Shown here in pieces: positions 1-6,966 of a stretch of 10,406 nt of DNA. This stretch comes from Euperipatoides rowelli (lineage: Eukaryota; Onychophora; Udeonychophora; Euonychophora; Peripatopsidae), in assembly GCA_003024985.2 (NCBI GenBank), contig PXIH01S0000472.1. One strand, given 5' to 3'. The position numbers and the translations under genes were made by a program. Position 1 is the first letter of the stretch; every line of letters starts with the position of its first letter. A model generated the notes under the pieces. The model had not been told where the DNA came from. It saw only the letters and a program-made list of their open reading frames with translations, and did not search any database.

Positions 1-139
1 TATTCAGTTATAATTATTAGGAAATATTAAACCATGAGTTTTAGGTTCCCAGCTGGGCCCCTGACATTATTTTTTTACACGCCCGGACTAAATTTTTAGG
101 CGTGCTGGGCCCCTCGGACATAGGATTTTTCGAGCCCTG
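1..139 (-). mobile_element. hAT-like transposon end (partial, runs off the window)
   Basis: Read on the minus strand from base 139, the sequence begins CAGGGCTCGAAAAATCC. This resembles the CAGGG(C/T)TCGAAA-type terminal inverted repeat of hAT-superfamily elements and their MITEs. Inside are an 11-bp direct repeat, GCTGGGCCCCT, at 52-62 and 104-114, and a small stem CACGCC/GGCGTG (about 79-84 and 98-103). The expected 8-bp target duplication would start at 140 (aagtacat), but the other end is outside the window, so it cannot be checked. No transposase coding is visible. The superfamily call rests on the terminus alone. Confidence 0.45.
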
Positions 140-229
140 AAGTACATTATGCGGACATAGTAAAATAATTCAATGGGGAGGGGATAAAATTACAATTATA
201 CAATAGAGTAGTGGGAAGTGTATTATTAC

Positions 230-352
230 CTTTTTTGTAATACTGCTATCAATTCTGAAAATTTTTCTCTCTCAATCTCCGAAGTCTGGTGCATTATTCT
301 GATTTCCTGATATTGAAGCTGCAGATCTTCCAGCGAGATGTTGACATCAGTG
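230..352 (-). CDS. Internal exon of a coiled-coil protein gene (third visible exon)
   Basis: This 123-nt exon is open in one frame on the minus strand. The acceptor TTTATTTACAG lies just right of 352 and a GTAATA donor just left of 230. It starts with one base that completes a split codon, has 40 full codons and ends with two bases (phase 2 in, phase 2 out). The peptide starts TDVNISLEDLQLQYQEIR and ends KFSELIAVLQK. It is rich in Glu, Gln, Leu and Ile with heptad-like hydrophobic spacing, as in a parallel coiled coil. Its entry phase matches the 44-nt exon at 4640-4683, which supports one transcript. The family is not recognised; golgin, tethering or centrosomal coiled-coil proteins are possible. 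The next exon lies left of the window. Confidence 0.78.
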
Positions 353-483
353 CTGTAAATAAACAATCAACTTTTCAGTACAACTTTCAACAACAATAAA
401 ACTTAGAAACACTGCATACACATCTAAAAAGAAAATAAACAAAATGCTGGAATCGGGTTCGTACCAGGGTCGTCTTTATTTAA

Positions 484-1064
484 CCCTGCAGTAGTCACGA
501 TATCTATTAGATACGTAATTAATTTTATAGCTAATGCGCTGAGCTAGAATATTATACAACCTTTTATGTGCCTAAATTAATGAGTTTTTTTCATCAGTCA
601 ATTAGCCGGTGGTGTGACGGCAAGGCGTATAATTGATTTCCATTGATTTTATCTATCAGACACGTGCGACTACTCACGTAAGTTTTTTTTTTTTTCAGGT
701 AGCGTAATTCAAATATTCTAAAACATTTAGAAATAAATTTATACATTTTTCAAATCAGAATTTAATACAGATTTCAAAAATCAAAACCAAAAAATTCTAT
801 CTCCAAAGACAGAGAAACAGCAATGGAAAATATAAGAACTGGCATTTTTTTTTATTATAGCTGACATTTAGAAAAAAAATTCATAAAAAAAAATGTTTGT
901 TGGATTTCTTTTTTCTTTATATTAAAATTCCTGATTAAAAATAGAACAGAAAATACTATTTAAGTTTTTTTATATCTGTTATATATTTTGAAATATACAG
1001 AACATGTATCTCACAGATACACCGTGACTACTCATGTAACTTTCTGACCGTGACGACCACAGGG
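484..1064. mobile_element. piggyBac-like MITE with TTAA target duplications
   Basis: The element is flanked by TTAA on both sides (480-483 and 1065-1068). It begins CCCTGCAGTAGTCACG, and its right end, read in reverse, begins CCCTGTGGTCGTCACGG. TTAA targets with termini starting CCC are the hallmark of piggyBac. The right end carries a second, subterminal copy of the motif (TAGTCACGG about 25 bp inward). Another relative, CGACTACTCACGTAAG, sits at about 667-683. At 581 bp, with T and A homopolymers and no long ORF, it is a non-autonomous derivative. It lies inside the intron 353-4639. Confidence 0.72.
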
Positions 1065-1219
1065 TTAAAAGTAGGAGAGGGTAATTTAAATAAACCAGCA
1101 ATGTTACTGGTGAATTTTCAAAAGAAGTTACAAAGATCCCTTTTCATGTTAGAGGTCAGGGCTTACATGAGGGGTGAGCCTGATTTCTAAAGTAGGTAGA
1201 ATTGTTTAGTTTCAGAAGG

Positions 1220-1237
1220 ATTATTATTATTATTATC
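1220..1237. repeat. Short (ATT)n microsatellite
   Basis: About six ATT/TTA triplets in a row sit just left of the perfect hairpin at 1270. This is simple sequence with no other function evident. Confidence 0.8.
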
Positions 1238-1269
1238 ATGTTTATTTCAATATAATTCAAACTGTATAC

Positions 1270-1312
1270 AATGAAGATAATTAACATCTATGAGATGTTA
1301 ATTATCTTCATT
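1270..1312. repeat. Perfect hairpin, 20-bp arms and 3-nt loop
   Basis: The left arm AATGAAGATAATTAACATCT (1270-1289) is exactly the reverse complement of 1293-1312, with loop ATG between them. Flanking bases do not continue the symmetry. It lies in the large intron between exons 4640-4683 and 230-352. Possible explanations are a foldback insertion, a hairpin precursor or the terminus of an unknown element. The arms are very AT-rich and short for a standard animal miRNA precursor, and no mismatched stem surrounds them. Confidence 0.85.
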
Positions 1313-1439
1313 CCCAGCTTTATTTAGTCAATAAATACATTATAAAGGTGAGTAAGGACAAAGTAAAATCTTGAAATAAATAATTTGAGTTAATAATGTC
1401 TTATTAGTTACTACTGAAGTACCCGGGATTGCCAAGACC

Positions 1440-2175
1440 TATCCCCCCAAAAAAAATCCAAGTCTATTTTCCTTGTCTACACTATGCAACCTATCCACAT
1501 GCCAAATTTCAAGTTTGTACCATGTTGGGAAATATACTAAAAAATTGAGGGTCATACCACACCCCTCAACCCGCCCCCAAAAATCAGAAAGCCTATTTTT
1601 CTTGTCTACACTATGTAACCTACCCACATGTTAAATTTCATGTTTGTGCAACGTTGGGAAGTATGCTAAACACTTCAGGGTCATTCCCATCCCTCAGCCC
1701 ACCCCCCAAAATCAAAAAGTCTATTTTCCTTGTCTACACTATGTAACCTACCCACAATCCAAATTTCAAATTTGTGCCACGTTGGGAAGTATACTAAACA
1801 GTTCAGTGTCATTCCCATCCCTCACCCCACCCCCCAAAATCAAAAAGTCTATTTTCCTTGTCTACAATATGTAACCTACCCACTTGCCAAATTTCAAGCT
1901 TGTGCCACATTGGGAAGTATGCTAAACACTTCAGGGTCATTCCCATCCCCCAAAATGAAAAAGTCTATTTTCCTTATCTACACTATGTAACCTATCCACT
2001 TGCCAAATTTCAAGCTTGTGCCACGTTGGGAAGTATGCTAAACACTTCAGGGTCATTCCCATCCTTCACCCCACCCCCAAAAATCAAAAAGTCTATTTTC
2101 CTTGTCTACACTATGTAACCTACCCACAATCCAAATTTCAAGTTTGTGCCAGGTAGGGAAGTATGCTAAACACCG
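1440..2175. repeat. Tandem array, six copies of a unit of about 128 bp
   Basis: The phrase (G)TCTATTTTCCTTGTCTACA or a close variant starts at 1462, 1591, 1719, 1848, 1963 and 2091, giving periods of 129, 128, 129, 115 and 128. Each unit continues through a block near TGCCAAATTTCAAGTTTGTG and a block near GTTGGGAAGTATGCTAAACA to a C-rich spacer. The short 115-bp step reflects loss of part of the CCTCACCCCACCC spacer in one unit. The last copy stops at about 2175, after the TGCTAAACA block. Copies 1 and 2 are the most diverged. The short open frames across the array follow its period and are not genes. Confidence 0.95.
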
Positions 2176-2429
2176 ACTCCTCAATGATAACAAACATACA
2201 TACTGTACTTTCTGCTTTATACAGTATATTAGATTTTATAATCAAACATGCAAATGTTGCAAACACAAAATAGTTGGCACTAGGAGGCATTCTGCCAATT
2301 TGACGAAATACTAGCAATCTTTCTATGTATGTAAAATAAGAGGTCAAAGGTCTTGAGAACAAAGATTTTTATCTTACCGGAGATTACGTTGTAAAGCCGG
2401 CCAGATGAAAAAAATGAACAGTTTACACT

Positions 2430-2514
2430 GGAAATCAAACTTTAGATCTTTGCCTTGCCGGCTACTACACTAAGCATTATGCTACAGTCTGTAGCATAAT
2501 GCTTAGTGTAGTAG
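2430..2514 (-). mobile_element. tRNA-derived SINE-like head (A and B boxes)
   Basis: On the minus strand, an A-box-like TAGCATAATGCTTAG (2470-2484) is followed about 28 nt later by a B-box-like AGTTTGATTTCC (2430-2441). This is the spacing and order of an internal RNA polymerase III promoter in tRNA-derived SINEs. The match to GGTTCGANNCC is imperfect, and no SINE body or tail is recognised further left, so this may be a degenerate or truncated copy. Its A-box half coincides with one arm of the palindrome at 2462-2514. Confidence 0.35.
2462..2514. repeat. Perfect hairpin, 25-bp arms and 3-nt loop
   Basis: The left arm (2462-2486, beginning CTACTACACTAAGCATTATG) is the exact reverse complement of 2490-2514, with GTC as loop. 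There are no mismatches in 25 bp, which points to a recent or conserved foldback. The left arm contains the A-box half of the tRNA-like sequence on the minus strand, so the right arm places an inverted copy of the same A box on the plus strand. Confidence 0.9.
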
Positions 2515-2670
2515 ATCTATATACTGTATCTATTCACAAATTGTATATTTGAACTTAATTGTTCATTTGTCTGCGTTCTTTATTAATTTGTATTTATATG
2601 TTTACTCGTTTCTAAATCTACAGGTATCATCTTTCACTGGCACAATTTAAAATTAAATCTATTTTTCTAT

Positions 2671-2882
2671 TTAAAGTGGTTTATTAATGGCTATTTAAAC
2701 TTCATTGATTTTTTTTTTGTAAAAAAAAAAAATGCTCGTTTAATTAATCAATTTGTTATATTCGGTCCAAAAATCCATTAAAGTTCGACTTTTATACCAA
2801 TATTTTTCAAAATATAAATCTTGATGGTGACGTCACGTCTATAATTTTGCCAGACTCCAGTAATAGTGGTTGTCAGACCAGA
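2671..2882 (+). repeat. Block A1, direct repeat partner of 3765-3980
   Basis: From TTAAAGTGGTTTAT to TGTCAGACCAGA this block matches 3765-3980. Shared landmarks are TTTAATTAATCAATTTGTTA, TTCGACTTTTAT, TCTATAATTTT and TGTCAGACCAGA. From the TTAA to the shared CCAG both copies are 183 bp long (2671-2853 and 3765-3947), despite many substitutions. Confidence 0.85.
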
Positions 2883-2975
2883 CGAGCGTTTTCTTCACAC
2901 TTCACGGACCAATCAGAATGTAGATCAGTGATTCAAAGCTTGATTTTGGTTTTGCTGTCGGTGGTTTTTATAAAA
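2828..2975 (+). promoter_or_regulatory. Promoter-like motif cluster inside the TTAA element
   Basis: A perfect palindromic cAMP-response element TGACGTCA (2828-2835), a CCAAT box in ACCAATCAGA (2908-2917) and a TATA-like TTTTATAAAA (2966-2975) occur in this order. The second copy keeps the CCAAT (near 4250) and TATA-like segments but has lost the CRE. No ORF follows, so this may be the remnant 5' region of an autonomous ancestor or simple coincidence in AT-rich DNA. Confidence 0.2.
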
Positions 2976-3072
2976 CCAACACAAATAAACCTTTAACAGT
3001 TTTTATTTGCATTAAAAAATATAATCTCTAAGAATGCTTAAGAAATATAATTTTTTTTTTTTAAAATAATAA
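2907..3072 (+). repeat. Block B1, direct repeat partner of about 4249-4450
   Basis: Shared landmarks are GACCAATCA, TAGATCAGTG(A/G)TTCAAAGC, the GTCGGT(G/A)G then TTTTTATAAA stretch, and TTGCATTAAAAAATATAATC. Block B2 contains extra sequence around the AAACAAACACAAGCAGG segment. In the second copy B is separated from A by about 270 bp that is largely absent from the first, so the two copies differ by an internal insertion or deletion. Confidence 0.8.
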
Positions 3073-3222
3073 TGAACAATTTGTCACATTATCGCGTAAA
3101 ATTATTATCGTATAAAAGCCTCTCGGAGGTTTTTTTCTTCTTTCTTTAAAATTGATTTCAACTTCAATCTCAAGAATTAAATCAGAATTTTATGGATTTT
3201 ATATTGATGCGAAGTAACTAAC

Positions 3223-3766
3223 TTTTTTTTTTCTGTTTTAAAACTTTAAGTAATACACTTTTGTTGACTATTTTTCTAAACAATGAAGTTATGACTAGCA
3301 TCTGGATTCCAGATATGCATTTTCTTCCAGCCGAGATTTTATTCTTTGGCTGCGTCAAATTGATGTCAGCAGTAGGGCTTTATTTTTTGTAAACAAAGTA
3401 GAAACTTGCAAATTTTTATATGTTTCAGTTTGAATTTTTCAAATTGATTAATTAAACAAATATTTTTAGGTAAAACTAAATACTGTAAATCAATTTTTAA
3501 AAAAAAATCATTTTTTCTGTTTTTTCTTCTTCAAAACTTAAAGTAATAACACTTTTGTTGACTATTTTTCTAAACAATAAGAGTAATGAAGTCATGACTA
3601 GCGTCTGGATTCCAGATATGCATTTTCCCTTAGACCAAAACCAGCGAGATTTTATCCTTTGGCTACGTCAATTTGATTTCATAGTCAAGATTTGATTTTT
3701 TGTAAAAAAATAGTACGAAATTTTGAATATTTATGTTTTAGATTACATATTCTAATTTGATTAATT
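3223..3766 (+). repeat. Block C duplication (C1 3223-3457, C2 3511-3766)
   Basis: Two adjacent direct copies share ACACTTTTGTTGACTATTTT, the phrase CTGGATTCCAGATATGCATT, GCGAGATTTTAT or CCGAGATTTTAT, and an end at TTGATTAATTAA. They are about 290 bp apart. C2 runs directly into the internal TTAA plus AGTGG terminus at 3765. Between them is the decayed right-end-like stretch 3487-3512. Each copy contains a small perfect stem ATCTGG/CCAGAT. Confidence 0.8.
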
Positions 3767-3768
3767 AA

Positions 3769-4498
3769 AGTGGTTTATCAATGTCTATTTCAACCTCATT
3801 GATTTATGTGTATTTTTGTATAAAAATGCTTGTTTAATTAATCAATTTGTTATATTCAGTCCATAAATACATCAAAATTCGACTTTTATGCCAATATGTA
3901 TCAATATATCAAACCCACTAGTGACTGCACATCTATAATTTTTCCAGAAAAATCTCGCGTGGATTGTTTGTCAGACCAGAATAATGTCTGGCTATCAAGC
4001 TTCACAGCAATTTTCCTAAAAAATTAGCCAATTATTTGTCGGCTAATAAATCATTCCCCACACTAACACTCGGTAGTAAAAAGATCAACAGGTTGTAGAA
4101 CTTGTAGTACGTACAGTATATTAAATTATTCGTTTCGTTTTAGAAATCAATTGGCTTGGATTGTTTAGCTTATTTTTTTTTAAAGTAATCACACTTTCCA
4201 AAATTATATTTTTTAAGAATATTACTGTGAAGTTTGACAGCCAGACTAGACCAATCATAATGTGAGAATATAGATCAGTGGTTCAAAGCTTTTTTATTTT
4301 ATTTTTATTTGCAGTCGGTAGTTTTTATAAAGGCAAATCAAAACAAACACAAGCAGGCTGAACATAATTGATTAACAGGTTTTATTTGCATTAAAAAATA
4401 TAATCTCTAAGAATGTTCAAGAAGTATTATTAAAAAGTTTTGAAATAATAGTTAACTAAACATAAATCAACTTTAAAAAAAATCATTAATAAACCACT
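3769..4498. mobile_element. Inner 730-bp TTAA-flanked unit
   Basis: This interval also satisfies the criteria for an element: TTAA at 3765-3768 and 4499-4502, and termini AGTGGTTTATCAATG and (reversed) AGTGGTTTATTAATG, which differ at one of 15 positions. It contains blocks A2 and B2 and may be the basic mobile unit, with the left half of the compound being an older, damaged relative. It has no ORF of note. Confidence 0.55.
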
Positions 4499-4639
4499 TT
4501 AACTGAAGGAATAATAAATTAACAAATACTCAAAATGTTGATACTGTAGGTATTAACTGTAACATTATTATTTAGGTGTAAAATTTCTAGAAATATTTAA
4601 TTTGATTACTAAAAAAGTAAAATTAATCCTGTGTCTTAC

Positions 4640-4683
4640 CTTTCTATATTCGATCTTGGCGGACTGTTACAATGATGTTCTGT
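4640..4683 (-). CDS. 44-nt internal exon of the coiled-coil gene
   Basis: On the minus strand the exon lies between the acceptor AATTTTTAG (right of 4683) and a strong donor GTAAGA (left of 4640). It enters in phase 0 and leaves in phase 2. It encodes TEHHCNSPPRSNIE plus two bases that, with the first base of exon 230-352, make Ser. This is exactly what is needed to join the phase-0 end of 8513-8719 to the phase-2 start of 230-352. The alternative ACAG acceptor four bases inward would give an in-frame TAG, so the upstream AG is preferred. The peptide is polar, with Pro, His and Ser, and would be a linker between two coiled-coil segments. Confidence 0.65.
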
Positions 4684-4997
4684 CTAAAAATTGAAATAAT
4701 AAATTAATTTAGGTTGTACAGTATATTACAATACAGAGATTACAGTAAAAGTTGCTACTAGACATTTAAATTTACAACATTTTGTGACTGCAGTTGTTTA
4801 GGGCACTAAAAGTTAGAATATAGTTTCTAGTAATTCATTTTCAAATATTGGACGCGTGAGGGTATTTTTTTTTTATTAACTCAAATTTTTAGATGAGGAA
4901 GCCCCTCCCTTGTTTTTTAAAAAAAAATCAAGTAAAATTTGAAGTAACCTATTATAGGCCTATAAATTTTAGTATTTTAAATTAAACCAATTTATGA
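4684..4997. other. Intronic AT-rich sequence, no gene seen
   Basis: This stretch lies between the 44-nt exon and the LINE tail. It contains T and A homopolymers and one 14-bp perfect palindrome, TTATAGGCCTATAA (4952-4965). No repeat family or coding stretch is recognised. Confidence 0.6.
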
Positions 4998-5485
4998 TTT
5001 TTTTTTTTTCCTTTTATTCAAAAGAAAGTTAAATCATAAATACATTAAGTACATAATTTTCTTCTAATACAACAACTAAAGCAATCTTATAGCATCTTCA
5101 AATAATTTCTCATTTTATAAAGTTTTACATTCTCTTATTGTCACAAAAGAAACAATTCTAAATCATAGATTCACTAACAATACTCATCTTTTAGGGAATA
5201 CTTACTCTTCTCATTTTTTAATTTTCCCAATCAACAACACACAAAATCTCCAAAGACCTACACTCTTTATTCATTTCAAAAAAAAAAGAACCTCTTCTAA
5301 AAGAAACTGGCCATTATTCTATTTGACCAAAACTTTTTGAATTGATGGGTTGACAATGAAAACAAATCTTTAGAATAAACAGTTTCAATTTGAGCTCGAA
5401 TTTGAGTCTTTAAATTCTGAGCTACTCCATTATATAAAATGGTGCAACGATTCTTCCATATTGCAAAACATATGGTTACCACTAA
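4998..5485 (-). mobile_element. 5'-truncated LINE 3' end with ORF2 C-terminal tail
   Basis: A minus-strand open stretch at about 5297-5497 reads VVTICFAIWKNRCTILYNG, continues with TQIRAQIETVY and ends in a stop at 5297. The (I)WK-x-R motif followed by a short basic tail is typical of the extreme C-terminus of non-LTR retrotransposon polyproteins, downstream of the reverse transcriptase. An in-frame stop at 5498-5500 and the absence of upstream RT sequence indicate 5' truncation. The following roughly 290 bp would be 3' UTR, ending in an AATAAA signal (5013-5018 in reverse) and a 12-nt A run (plus-strand T run, 4998-5009). The LINE clade is not determined and no target duplication is evident. 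Confidence 0.5.
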
Positions 5486-5710
5486 TTTATAAATAATCTA
5501 CTTATGATTTATTTATTTTTTATAACAGAAGATACAGAAACTAGCGTAACCCTTTGAAGAGGGGTGGTCTTAGAAATGTGGAAGGATAGAAGTGGGAAAT
5601 GATTGTGAATTAAATGTATATATTTTTATCGTAATATTATTTACATTTTTTTATAATTTTAGCTTGTATTGTTAATTTTGTTTCTGGATTTCTTTTAATT
5701 AAATTTAAAC

Positions 5711-5759
5711 AATAAATTATATTTCCGTCGTCTTTAAAAAAAAGAAAAGAAAAAAAAAA
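5711..5759 (+). mobile_element. Poly(A)-like end on the plus strand
   Basis: AATAAA at 5711-5716 is followed 18 bases later by an A-rich tract interrupted by two G (about 5735-5759). This looks like the 3' end of a retroposed sequence in the opposite orientation to the LINE tail on its left. The preceding 200 bp have no recognisable coding content. In DNA this AT-rich, chance is a real alternative. Confidence 0.25.
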
Positions 5760-6168
5760 CTTGTTAGCTTACGGTAATTATTTAACTAAACTAATTTGGA
5801 AATCATCTTAAACTTTATATTCTATAGAAATCGAGAAAGAATAATCGAGATAAGAATATATTTCTTTCTTTATATTATTAAAATAAATTTTACATTCATA
5901 ATTCTAAAAAAATTTACTATAATAAGTTAAGGACTACCATGATTTTTAATATGTGTGTGAATCAAAATGCTGCTTGGCCATGCCCCCGACTACATTTTCA
6001 TAATGTCGGCTAATAGGAAGGTCACCTCCCTCCACCGCCATTCGCTTACTGATCTCTAGTATTATTTTTATTCACGTGAAATATAATAACTATACTGCAA
6101 ATTTATTTGCATTGTAATTATATATGTTTTTAATTTGGCAGTTTAAAGCCGATCAAAAACTTTCTTAA
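5760..6168. other. Intronic AT-rich sequence, no gene seen
   Basis: No ORF, splice-bounded coding stretch or recognised repeat is visible. A locally GC-richer patch at about 5968-6060 (CCATGCCCCCGACTAC to CCGCCATTCGC) contains an imperfect inverted repeat around CGACTACATT/AATGTCG and may be the edge of an unrecognised repeat. Confidence 0.5.
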
Positions 6169-6170
6169 TA

Positions 6171-6306
6171 CAGTAAAACCGCTCTAGTCCAAATGTCTGC
6201 TAATGTCCTTCAGCAAAAAAAAAACTTTTTTTTTTCTTTTAAATTTTTTTTTTTTTATTATTTTTATGTTCGGACTGGAGGGGTTCGAACTGGTGGGGTT
6301 TTACTG
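6171..6306. mobile_element. pogo/Tigger-like MITE with TA target duplication
   Basis: A 136-bp element is flanked by TA on both sides (6169-6170 and 6307-6308). Left terminus: CAGTAAAACCGCTCTAGTCC. Right terminus reversed: CAGTAAAACCCCACCAGTTC. The first 10 bases are identical and most of the next 12 agree. CAGT..ACC termini and TA duplications are characteristic of the pogo/Tigger branch of Tc1/mariner. The right end holds an internal tandem repeat of about 15 bp (GGACTGGAGGGGTTC followed by GAACTGGTGGGGTT). The middle is A and T homopolymers, so it is non-autonomous. It is intronic. Confidence 0.7.
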
Positions 6307-6308
6307 TA

Positions 6309-6966
6309 TATGGAAAGAACTAATGCAGGCGGAGCTTTTTTGTTTTTAAAAAAAATAGCATAAAAACCGTTTGATGCAGTAGAAATATTTTGACGCGGGC
6401 GGTAACCAGAAACGAGATTGCAACTTTTAGTGTCCTTAATATTTAAATTTGCAGTACCATAGGCAATGTTGAACTGCAAAAATACAATTACTCTTACAAG
6501 TGTATTTTAGAAACAGAATCAAATATAAACTACAAGGAAATGACAATTAACTTTTTAAAAGTTTTAAGAGTTCACCAGAGTCTTAATTTGAGTTGTATTT
6601 GTTTCCTAAAATATAAGACTCAAATCGAGTATTAAATTTCCATAGATAATGTAACAGATTGCTTCCTGCAATACATACTCTTATTTTTTTAACTGTAATA
6701 TACAAAAGAAACAAACTTTCCAACTTTTCCTTTCCAGTCATTTTTTAAGGCTGTAAAAAAAAAATATAAATAATCTTCACGAAAAAGTTGATTTTAATAA
6801 AATTATTATATTAAAAAACAAATTTCCTTTGTGTCAGTCATTCCGAACTCTTTAAATTACATTTTCTCCCCAGTGGTTTGTCCAATTAAGTTGAAATTGG
6901 TGTTACCGTAGAGGTCTAGAATATGTATATAAAAGGTCAAGGTCCTAGGTGGCCACATGGGGGTGC
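6309..6966. other. Intronic sequence, no gene seen; leader of the 168-bp array
   Basis: Most of this is unrecognised AT-rich sequence without coding signal. From about 6870 it changes character (CAGTGGTTTGTCCAATTAAG, then GGTCAAGGTCCTAGG). This part may be the left, non-repeated arm of the element or satellite that starts at 6967, since it does not match the upstream half of the repeat unit. Confidence 0.5.

Larger units (their letters stand above)
2675..4498. mobile_element. Compound TTAA-flanked element with AGTGGTTTATTAATG inverted termini
   Basis: The left terminus AGTGGTTTATTAATG (2675-2689) is the exact reverse complement of the right terminus (4484-4498). Both are flanked by TTAA (2671-2674 and 4499-4502), as expected for TTAA-targeting transposons such as piggyBac or Kolobok. 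The termini do not start with CCC, so the superfamily is uncertain. Inside is a further left terminus, TTAA plus AGTGGTTTATCAATG, at 3765-3783, and a decayed right-end-like stretch at 3487-3512 that resembles 4464-4487. The 1,824-bp interval is therefore best read as two or more related copies nested or joined. No transposase ORF is present. Confidence 0.7.

Noticed and set aside
442-560. Minus-strand tRNA-like match: A box TAGCTCAGCGCATTAGC (near 534-550) and B-box-like GGTACGAACCC (near 455-465)
   Set aside because: The two boxes are about 70 nt apart and lie on opposite sides of the well-supported TTAA boundary of the piggyBac-like MITE, so they cannot be one intact unit; the A-box match is probably fortuitous.
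1439-2118. Several open frames of 60-86 codons across the first tandem array (both strands)
   Set aside because: They repeat with the array period, contain the repeat's own translation in shifted frames and have no splice or family support. They are by-products of the satellite.
2102-2362. Open frames on both strands at the right edge of the first array
   Set aside because: Each begins or ends in repeat sequence, composition is non-coding, and no motif or splice site supports them.
1270-2514. The two perfect hairpins as miRNA precursors
   Set aside because: Arms are perfectly paired with 3-nt loops and no longer imperfect stem, unlike typical animal pre-miRNAs; a foldback DNA event is simpler.
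4952-4965. 14-bp palindrome TTATAGGCCTATAA
   Set aside because: Short AT-rich palindromes of this length are expected by chance in a 10-kb window, and nothing around it suggests a site.
6264-6479. 71-codon open frame on the minus strand
   Set aside because: It ends inside the pogo-like MITE terminus, where the duplicated CCAGT/GAAC repeat makes a repetitive Pro-Val-Arg-Thr tail, and it has no other coding evidence.
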